This document shows, piece after piece, positions 1 through 4,447 of a stretch of 7,561 nt of DNA. Source of the stretch: Terriglobia bacterium. GTDB taxonomy: Bacteria > Acidobacteriota > Terriglobia > UBA7540. The stretch's first letter is position 1; each line of letters starts with the position of its first letter. Where the stretch lies: positions 1-7,561 of the forward strand of contig JASHYZ010000364.1 of the NCBI GenBank assembly GCA_030042795.1, read 5' to 3'. Below the pieces are notes generated by a model. That model was not told the DNA's origin, made no database searches, and saw only the letters and a list, made by a program, of their open reading frames with translations. The position numbers and the translations under genes are program-made.

Positions 1-453
1 ACGGCCCTGCTGACAGGTACCTGGGCGCCGAACCAGACCGCTCGAGCAACGGTCCATCGGGTGAATAAGGACAACGACGACGTCTATCAGGAAGTCGAGT
101 TGCGCCTGCGAAGTAGCCTTTCGCCGCACAACGCCACGGGGTATGAAGTGATGTTTCGCTGTTCAAAGAGCCCGAACGCCTATTGCAGCATCGCCCGGTG
201 GGACGGAATCCTTGGAGCCTGGATGATGCTGAAGGAGAATCGAGGCTCGAAGTATGGAGTCGCGGATGGAGACATCGTGAAGGCCGGTATTGTGGGAGAC
301 ACGATCACCGTCTACATCAACGGCGTTCAGATCACTCAGACGAGTGACTATCTCTTCACAAAGGGCAACCCCGGCATGGGCTTTTATCTCGAAAAGGCAA
401 CGGGCATCAACAATCAGTGCGGGTTTTCAAGTTTCACGGCGACCGACAACTGA
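1..453 (+). CDS. 3' end of concanavalin A-like / LamG-like beta-sandwich protein (5' end outside window)
   Basis: The frame is open from the left edge to a TGA at 451-453, giving about 150 residues with no start in view. A GTG at 61 is possible, but coding similarity continues upstream of it (residues reading GTWAPNQTARATVHRV), so I treat this as the C-terminal part of a longer protein. The pattern is alternating beta-strands: an early stretch reading DVYQEVELRLR, then GYEVMFRC, YCSIARWDG, VKAGIVGDTITVYINGVQI, and a closing GMGFYLE...GFSSFTATDN. This is typical of the last strands of a concanavalin A-like lectin/glucanase (laminin G-like or DUF1080-like) jelly roll. Such domains bind or cleave glycans and are often secreted; here no catalytic residues can be assigned. 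The single domain seen could be a lectin or glycosidase module. There is no clear terminator after the stop. Fold call fairly firm, function open. Confidence 0.7.
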   Translation, partial: TALLTGTWAPNQTARATVHRVNKDNDDVYQEVELRLRSSLSPHNATGYEVMFRCSKSPNAYCSIARWDGILGAWMMLKENRGSKYGVADGDIVKAGIVGDTITVYINGVQITQTSDYLFTKGNPGMGFYLEKATGINNQCGFSSFTATDN

Positions 454-644
454 CCTGCCTGACTCTCAAACCACCCGGCTGGGACGTTCCAGAGCGCCAC
501 TCTGCAATTTGACTCTTGCCATTTGTCTTGTCCCTTCGATCGCGCGGCTCCGCGAGAAATCTCGCCCTGGCTTTTGTGGCGTGCCGGTCCTGTCCGAGCA
601 GGAGGACAATATCGCCTCCGGCGCGAAGCTTGTAAAATTGAGCC

Positions 645-1003
645 ATGGACAAAGTTAATCTGCAGGCGAAGCTGGCGCTTTTCGCGAGCAATGGAAGCCC
701 AAGATCGTGGGAGAGTTGAACGGCTAGCAGGTGAAGCCGGTGAAATTCTCAGGCCCGTTCGTTTGGCATCATCACGAGAATGAAGATGAGCTTTTCCTGG
801 TGGTCAAGGGACGCTTCCGCATGGAATTTCGCGACTGCGACCTTTGGCTGGAAGAGGGCGAATTTCTAATTATCCCGCGCGGAGTCGAGCACCGTCCGGT
901 AGCGGACGAGGAAGCGCATGTGCTCCTGTTTGAGCCGGCAACAACTCTGAACACGGGCAATGTGCAAAGCCGAATGACGGTTCCATTGCTGGACCGAATT
1001 TAG
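645..1003 (+). pseudogene. Cupin (mannose-6-phosphate isomerase-like) gene inactivated by a frameshift and an amber codon
   Basis: From ATG at 645 the reading begins MDKVNLQAKLALF, then goes out of frame and stops after 24 codons. Dropping one base after 683 (the likely event is loss of one C, restoring CGC GAG CAA TGG) recovers REQWKPKIVGELNG. A TAG at 725-727 then sits where the family usually has Gln (NG-Q-Q-VK). After it the frame is clean from 728 to the TAG at 1001-1003. The downstream part holds both cupin motifs: FVWHHHENEDELFLVVKG (metal ligands His-x-His and Glu) and GEFLIIPRGVEHRP (third His). Repaired, the protein would have 119 residues, the usual size for these single-domain cytosolic cupins, whose substrate is generally unknown. 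A GTG at 731 could start a shortened form lacking the N-terminal strand, but no Shine-Dalgarno supports it. The body is well preserved, so decay is recent or the lesions are sequence errors. Confidence 0.8.
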
Positions 1004-1057
1004 GCTATAAGTGAAATTCGTTGATTAGTTACCAAGACTCAGGCAAATCCTTTGAAA

Positions 1058-1478
1058 GCCCCGGAAGGGACGAAATATCCTAGCCCAGGGCGCGAGAAGC
1101 TGTGAAGCAATCCCCTAAGCGTGTCATCCTGAGCGACAGCGAAGGATCCCGCATTTTTGTTTTCAATGAAATACCGGGATGCTTCACGGAGTTTACCCTA
1201 AGCTCCTTCGCTCCGCTCAGAGCCTGTTCTGAGCAACTCGAAGGAACCGTTCGCAGCGGAAGAGCGAACGGGTTCAGCATGACAGTCTCCGAATTTTTCA
1301 CAGCTTCCGAGCCCTGGGACGGAGGGCCCTCACAAACCGTTCGGCAACCCGCTCCGCCCGCCCCGCTGCCCGTACGCTGTAGGCTTCGGGGCAGGCGGGA
1401 GCGGGGAAGGGAGAGAGAACCTGTTTTCAGACCCACGGCTCGCGCCCTGGGCTAAATTATGTCGCTCCTTCGGAGCTG
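1058..1478. repeat. Nested inverted-repeat (MITE-like) intergenic element
   Basis: The outer ends are an exact 16-base inverted repeat, tagcccagggcgcgag at 1081-1096 and its complement at 1439-1454. It extends outward imperfectly to about 1058 and 1478 (ccggaagggacgaaatat against tccgaaggagcgacataa). A second partner of the left arm lies inside: 1084-1106 pairs with 1297-1318 (cccagggc...gaagctgtgaa). Nested inside that are ctgagcgacagcgaagga (1129-1146), a related copy at 1229-1245, an inverted copy at 1204-1220, and gtgtcatcctgagc (1121-1134) facing its inverted form at 1272-1285. No protein with recognisable similarity is encoded; the roughly 117-codon open frames on both strands follow from the palindromes. 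I recall similar repeats between genes in Acidobacteriota, but could not check this. Mobility is not shown: there is no transposase and no clear target-site duplication. Confidence 0.65.
1349..1404. repeat. GC-rich hairpin inside the nested repeat element
   Basis: Bases 1349-1365 (ccgctccgcccgccccg) pair with 1387-1404 (cggggcaggcgggagcgg) to form a stem of about 17 pairs with one bulge and one mismatch, around a loop of about 21 bases. It fills the part of the element between its two right-hand inverted-repeat arms. No U-tract follows, so it is not a classical terminator. Confidence 0.55.
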
Positions 1479-1550
1479 AAAATGATTTGAACTTCCGTTA
1501 CGGGACACCAGCGCAACGCCAGAAGTTCTTGCGTGACTCGAAGGTCTATC

Positions 1551-1635
1551 ATTCAGAGCGAGATTTCTCGCGGCGCCCAGATCCCTCGTGGCGCCAAAAA
1601 GCAGCGTTACTCGGGAGGCGGCGCTCGAAATGACA
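1551..1635. repeat. Palindromic intergenic repeat, copy 1
   Basis: It starts attcagagcgagatt and ends ctcgaaatgaca. The same 15-base start and a near-identical end occur at 2446-2493 in the same orientation. The centre carries an internal hairpin made of two GGCGCC blocks around cagatccctcgt. On the minus strand it reads like the tgtcattt(c)cga...aatctcgctctgaat type of short dispersed repeat. With copy 2 it brackets the toxin-antitoxin pair and a gene remnant. No open frame is supported. Confidence 0.6.
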
Positions 1636-1705
1636 GGCTGATGACTTCAGGTTCCTATCCGAGAACCCACGGCCGGCCCTATAACATTCCTATCCTGAGT
1701 GCGCC

Positions 1706-1715
1706 GGGGGGGGGG
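1706..1715 (+). repeat. G10 homopolymer tract
   Basis: Ten consecutive G residues lie between the repeats and the antitoxin promoter, in sequence with no recognised gene. Runs this long are prone to slippage in replication and to length errors in sequencing. No frame that I support crosses it, so a phase-variation role is not indicated. Confidence 0.9.
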
Positions 1716-1747
1716 CGGCATCGGAGACGACGGAGTGGCCAAGACGA

Positions 1748-1777
1748 TTGACAGAGCTACAGGCTGAAAACTAAACT
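1748..1777 (+). promoter_or_regulatory. Predicted sigma70-type promoter of the toxin-antitoxin pair
   Basis: A perfect TTGACA (-35) at 1748-1753 is followed after 18 bases by TAAACT (1772-1777, 4 of 6 matches to TATAAT). Transcription starting about seven bases downstream would begin at or next to the antitoxin ATG at 1784. The antitoxin has no Shine-Dalgarno, so a leaderless mRNA would fit. ParD-type antitoxins usually repress their own promoter, but I see no clear operator palindrome here. Confidence 0.4.
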
Positions 1778-1783
1778 GCCAGC

Positions 1784-2008
1784 ATGGAAGTGCATCTGAA
1801 ACCCGAGCAGGAAGCACAATTCGTCCAGATCGCGGCACAAAGGGGCCTGAACGCGAGCGAGTTGGCACAGGAAGTTCTCAACCAGTACCCTGAGGACGAC
1901 GTTCGCTTTATCGCGGCGGTGAATATTGGCTTAGCTGCGGCTGACCGTGGGGAGTTCGTCGAGCACGAAGAAGTATGGGCTAACGTCGAACGGCTCTTGC
2001 AGTCCTGA
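1784..2008 (+). CDS. ParD-like ribbon-helix-helix type antitoxin
   Basis: This is a 74-residue acidic protein. The N-terminal EVHLKPEQEAQFVQIAAQRG is a beta-strand followed by a helix, and ASELAQEVLNQY forms the second helix, as in small ribbon-helix-helix antitoxins. The C-terminal part, including ADRGEFVEHEEVWANVERLL, matches the toxin-binding tail common to ParD-like proteins encoded before ParE. The family neutralises the toxin by binding it and represses its own operon. The TGA stop at 2006-2008 overlaps the toxin ATG by one base (TGATG), which is standard for translational coupling. No Shine-Dalgarno precedes the ATG; a promoter with its start point at the ATG is predicted. The frame is intact although the partner toxin carries a stop, so the antitoxin may now be an orphan that could still counter related toxins. 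Family call confident, gene name not assigned. Confidence 0.8.
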   Translation: MEVHLKPEQEAQFVQIAAQRGLNASELAQEVLNQYPEDDVRFIAAVNIGLAAADRGEFVEHEEVWANVERLLQS

Positions 2009-2283
2009 TGCGCGTACGATGGACAGCACCAGCAGCACAAGACCTCTATAACATTACCCGGCACATTCGGTAGGACAACCCGGCAGCGGCAAGGCGGGTT
2101 GCGAAAGCTATTTATGATGGCTGCGCCGGCCTCCGAGACTTTCCGTATCGTGGCCGCACGGGGCGCATAGAAGGCACGCGCGAATTGGTCTTTGCGGGAC
2201 TGCCATATATCGTGGTTTATCGGATCAAAGAACAGTTTGTCGAGATCAGCCGCATCTACCATGCCGCGCAGGACTGGCCCTAG
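2008..2283 (+). pseudogene. ParE/RelE-family toxin gene interrupted by an in-frame TAG at codon 22
   Basis: Reading from ATG 2008 gives MRVRWTAPAAQDLYNITRHIR, then TAG at 2071-2073. The same frame continues without another stop for 69 codons to the TAG at 2281-2283. The continuation carries the hallmarks of ParE/RelE toxins: DNPAAARRVAKAIYDG (helix 2), LRDFPYRGRTGRIEGTREL, then FAGLPYIVVYRI and VEISRIYHAAQDWP at the C-terminus. The total of 91 codons is the normal family length. The stop sits between two helical segments, where the family commonly has Gln, Glu or Lys, so a single CAG-to-TAG or GAG-to-TAG change would explain it. No in-frame ATG follows soon enough to rescue the N-terminal helix. 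ParE toxins act on DNA gyrase and RelE toxins cleave mRNA; the target cannot be told here. It is coupled to the antitoxin by the TGATG overlap. Most likely this is a silenced toxin. Confidence 0.8.
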
Positions 2284-2317
2284 CCGGACAGCGTGTCGCG
2301 GACCGAGCAGCTAAGTT

Positions 2318-2410
2318 CCGGTCTTCCTCGTGGTAGACCATTTCAGTGTCCTTGCCATTCTTCTGCCACCTCCAATGTTCAGTGAGGTGGTTATTGTCGG
2401 GGAACTGCAG
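2318..2410 (-). pseudogene. Remnant of a secreted acidobacterial-type protein gene (C-terminal fragment)
   Basis: On the minus strand about 31 codons read LQFPDNNHLTEHWRW, then QKNGKDTEMVYHEEDR. The pattern (D-x-N/D-H-hydrophobic-T-x-H-W-x-W-x-x-N-G-K) resembles the C-terminal strands of small exported proteins of the DUF1579-like kind. No start codon, signal peptide or upstream domain is present. Just upstream in its reading direction come a 10-base inverted repeat (2400-2409 with 2433-2442) and palindromic repeat copy 2, and beyond those the frame has no similarity I recognise. The open frame extends downstream past the natural end. I read it as debris of a gene cut by repeat insertion. The family match is from memory and the fragment is short, so it may be wrong. 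Confidence 0.4.
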
Positions 2411-2445
2411 TTGTCCTGCCCGAGACTCCCTGTGCAGTTCCCTCA

Positions 2446-2493
2446 ATTCAGAGCGAGATTCCTCCGCCTCGCAGGCTCGGCGTCGGAATGACA
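2446..2493. repeat. Palindromic intergenic repeat, copy 2
   Basis: It shares attcagagcgagatt exactly with copy 1 at 1551-1565 and ends tcggaatgaca against tcgaaatgaca there. It is 48 bases long against 85, so the middle differs. It lies in the same orientation, just downstream of the P460 gene stop (minus strand). In RNA of that strand it can form stems such as ctcggc/gccgag and may help end transcription, but there is no U-tract. Confidence 0.6.
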
Positions 2494-2523
2494 CGTGCCG
2501 AGGTTGTTTTCGCAGCCCGTGCC

Positions 2524-3501
2524 TCACTTGTTCTTGAGCTTGGCGATCCGGGCTTTGGCGGACGCCACGATCTGATCACGGCGCGCGGGACTGACGTCCG
2601 GCGACCGCGCCAGAAGTTCGAGCACTTTCTCGGAGCACTCCAGCGCCTTCGCCTCGTTACCGGCGGCAAGATAGCCGTCAGCCAGGCTGTCATAGGCGTT
2701 CGCCGAGGATGGGTAATCCCGCACCTCTTGCTCGAAGGCGGCCACTGCGTCAGCATTCTTGCCCGCGCTGAGGAGGCGGTAGCCGAGCGAGTTCAATGAA
2801 GATTTGCGCAAGACATCCGCGTTGGGGTCCTGGGTGCGAGCCTGGCCCAAGAGCGGCTGCACGCTTGCCCAGCCTTGTGTGAGCGCCAAGTGTTCGATTC
2901 GCGCCACGGTAGGAGCCAGGTGAATCGCTGGCTTGATGGTGTTTTCATCGTAGGCGACGCTGAGTAACGTGGGGTAGAACTGCACGAAGGTGTTCTCTAC
3001 TGCGCCGTTCTGGTTGTGGCAACTCCAGCACGAGCTCTGCGGAATCTTGGAGGCCGCACTACTGCCCGTGCCGAATCCGAAGTAGGCCCACTTCTCGGGA
3101 AAGCGCGCCTCGTCCTTTACCTCCGCTTCCACGCCCAGCAGATTGTCCTGATAATTGCCCTGCCGGATGATGGAGCCGTGCGAGGCCGCGCTGTACACCT
3201 CAAGGACAAACATCGTCTTGTCGGGCCAGTGCCCCGAAGAGCGGTAGCGCCGGTAAGTGGAGGGCATCACAAAGACGTTGGTGAAGGCCGGCTCACCGCC
3301 GCTCGCGGGGCCATAGTTCATGCCGAGACCCGAGGAGAGGTAGATCCATTCGCGGTACCCGGCGGGGAACATCAGTTTGCCGTCTTGCGTGTAACGCGGC
3401 CCCGCCGCGTCTGCGTTTGCCCGCGTGAGCACCGGCCACGAGGCGTGAATTGCCACCGTCACGATCGCCGCCAAGGTAACGGCTAGCCATCCTCTTTTCA
3501 T
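2524..3501 (-). CDS. Periplasmic cytochrome P460-family c-type haem protein with C-terminal TPRs
   Basis: The protein has 325 residues when started at the ATG complementary to 3499-3501. That start is chosen because GGAGG lies six bases before it and because it opens with a signal peptide (MKRGWLAVTLAAIVTVAIHA..., cleavage near residue 28-30). Residues about 42-180 match the cytochrome P460 family: PAGYREWIYLSSGLGMNYGP, FTNVFVMPSTY, WPDKTMFVLEVY, LLGVEAEVKD, then C158-W-S-C161-H162 for covalent haem and NTFVQFYPTL. Characterised P460 enzymes oxidise hydroxylamine, and cytochrome c'-beta relatives bind NO. I cannot align the cross-linking lysine that decides between these roles; K95 and K129 are the lysines to test. 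Residues about 232-299 form two TPR-like helical repeats (SLNSLGYRLLSAGKNADAVA; AYDSLADGYLAAGNEAKALE), suggesting a partner protein. It is divergent from the secreted-protein gene at 3782. Family call confident, reaction unknown. Confidence 0.88.
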   Translation of the reverse strand: MKRGWLAVTLAAIVTVAIHASWPVLTRANADAAGPRYTQDGKLMFPAGYREWIYLSSGLGMNYGPASGGEPAFTNVFVMPSTYRRYRSSGHWPDKTMFVLEVYSAASHGSIIRQGNYQDNLLGVEAEVKDEARFPEKWAYFGFGTGSSAASKIPQSSCWSCHNQNGAVENTFVQFYPTLLSVAYDENTIKPAIHLAPTVARIEHLALTQGWASVQPLLGQARTQDPNADVLRKSSLNSLGYRLLSAGKNADAVAAFEQEVRDYPSSANAYDSLADGYLAAGNEAKALECSEKVLELLARSPDVSPARRDQIVASAKARIAKLKNK

Positions 3502-3507
3502 TGTGTG

Positions 3508-3512
3508 CCTCC
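3508..3512 (-). promoter_or_regulatory. Shine-Dalgarno GGAGG that fixes the P460 start
   Basis: The minus strand reads tggaggcacacaatg, placing GGAGG six bases before the ATG. The alternative start 63 bases upstream would add 21 residues ahead of the signal peptide and has no such site. Confidence 0.7.
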
Positions 3513-3705
3513 AATTCCCTGACTGCAGTACCCTTTTGAGCCATGCACTGCGCCCGCGATGCACACGGCCAGACCCTTTGGGATAGCGTAACCGTCATTA
3601 TCGGCGCGCGCCAGTCCCGGCAGTACATGAAACCGCGCCCTTCCTCGGCAGCCCGAAACTGAGAGAAATGCGGGTTAAGGGTCCCCTGGGAACAGGTCCA
3701 CGAGG

Positions 3706-3735
3706 TTGACTCCCGCAAACTCCAGAGTCCACAAT
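3706..3735 (+). promoter_or_regulatory. Possible promoter of the secreted Ala/Ser/Pro-rich protein gene
   Basis: TTGACT (3706-3711) is followed after 18 bases by CACAAT (3730-3735), 5 of 6 and 4 of 6 matches to the sigma70 consensus. It would give a 5' leader of about 40 bases. The rest of the 280-base divergent region (3502-3781) holds a GGCGCGCGCC palindrome at 3603-3612 and a GATAAT box on the minus strand (complement of 3599-3604). That box could be a -10 for the P460 gene, but no good -35 goes with it. Prediction only. Confidence 0.35.
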
Positions 3736-3768
3736 AGCTCTGACGGATTTGCTGGCTCGGCCATCGAT

Positions 3769-3775
3769 GGAGGAG
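3769..3775 (+). promoter_or_regulatory. Shine-Dalgarno GGAGGAG that fixes the start at 3782
   Basis: GGAGGAG ends six bases before ATG 3782. This favours that start over an in-frame start at 3749, which lacks a site and would put eleven residues in front of the signal peptide. Confidence 0.7.
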
Positions 3776-3781
3776 CCGATC

Positions 3782-4429
3782 ATGAAGCGCGTTCTTGTGG
3801 CATTAGTTGTCTTCGGCGCGTGTGCGCTCATGCGGGCGCAGGGCACTCCAGCGCCGCACGACTCGGCGACGTCCGATGGCGCAAAGGCGTCTCCGCCAGC
3901 GGACGGGAAACCCACGCCGGCAAACAAATCCGACGTTGCCGGGAAGGTGGAGCTTCGCGACATCAAGCCTCAGGCAAGCCCTGCTGCTTCTCCTTTGGTT
4001 CTCAAGGATACCAGCCCGGTGAGTACTGAAGACGTGGTGCGCGGAGTGGCCAAAGAACTCGCAAAACAAGACGCCAGCGCGACAAACCCGCAGACCGCTG
4101 GCCCGTCATCGACCAAGGCCCAGGCCGGCACCTCTAAAGCAAGCGCGCAGGCTCAGAGTCCCATCCCGGAGCCGGCGGAAGCGAGCGACGCGGTAAAGGA
4201 GTTTCAGCCTGCGGCCTCAGGTTCCGGAAAAGCCTCTGACACGATGGTTGTCGAGGACGGCGCACAGAGCAAATCGCCGCTAAAGCGCGTGCATGGCGAC
4301 CTCTACGGTGTGGTGGGCGCAGATGGCCATGCGGCGGGTGGCTCCGTCGGCGGTACTTCGAAGAGCGGCAAGACGTCAGTGTACGTCCAGTCAGACGAGG
4401 CGCGGTCCAAGGTTGGTCAACCGCAGTAG
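3782..4429 (+). CDS. Secreted Ala/Ser/Pro/Lys-rich protein of unknown function
   Basis: I do not recognise this 215-residue protein. It begins with a clear signal peptide, MKRVLVALVVFGACALMRA, probably cut before Q20. Residues about 21-165 are low in complexity and rich in Ala, Ser, Pro, Lys, Gln and Thr. They contain almost no aromatic residues and look disordered, like a spacer or periplasmic linker. One short part (about 78-97, STEDVVRGVAKELAKQDAS) could form an amphipathic helix. The C-terminal 167-203 is different: LKRVHGDLYGVVGADGHAAG, then GSVGGTSKSGKTSVYVQSDE. It is Gly-rich with regular Val/Tyr and looks like a small folded or binding module. The start is set by GGAGGAG at 3769-3775. 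It is divergent from the cytochrome P460 gene and lies only 18 bases before the esterase gene, so it may be co-transcribed with the latter. The TAG stop at 4427-4429 shows TAG works as a stop here. Confidence 0.7.
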   Translation: MKRVLVALVVFGACALMRAQGTPAPHDSATSDGAKASPPADGKPTPANKSDVAGKVELRDIKPQASPAASPLVLKDTSPVSTEDVVRGVAKELAKQDASATNPQTAGPSSTKAQAGTSKASAQAQSPIPEPAEASDAVKEFQPAASGSGKASDTMVVEDGAQSKSPLKRVHGDLYGVVGADGHAAGGSVGGTSKSGKTSVYVQSDEARSKVGQPQ

Positions 4430-4447
4430 TGGACTCTGCATTCAGTG

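Larger units (their letters stand above)
1004..1783. other. Gene-free stretch occupied by repeats
   Basis: I find no supported protein gene in these 780 bases. About 420 are the nested inverted-repeat element, 85 are palindromic repeat copy 1, and ten are the G tract. A small stem gctccttcggagc lies at 1461-1473. The last 36 bases are the predicted antitoxin promoter. The unassigned parts (1004-1057, 1479-1550, 1636-1705) show no recognisable signal. The open frames here have codon content typical of palindromic DNA, and no known motif. Confidence 0.6.

Noticed and set aside
586..605. Small hairpin (tcctg/cagga) between the lectin-like gene and the cupin as a terminator
   Set aside because: The stem is only five pairs, no T-run follows, and it lies about 135 bases after the stop.
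1080..1455. Overlapping open frames of about 117 codons on both strands
   Set aside because: They lie wholly inside the nested inverted-repeat element and have no domain, signal peptide or ribosome site. Long palindromes naturally keep both strands open.
725..2073. Alternative genetic code in which TAG is read as Gln
   Set aside because: The cupin, the toxin and the gene at 3782-4429 all end at TAG in the expected place, and the cupin also has a frameshift. Simple decay or sequence error explains the data better.
1551..2493. CRISPR-like array formed by the repeated attcagagcgag units
   Set aside because: There are only two copies, nearly 900 bases apart, with coding sequence between them and no regular spacers or cas genes.
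2488..3486. Plus-strand open frames opposite the cytochrome P460 gene
   Set aside because: They are antisense to a strongly supported gene with a signal peptide, CxxCH and TPRs, and they show no recognisable motif.
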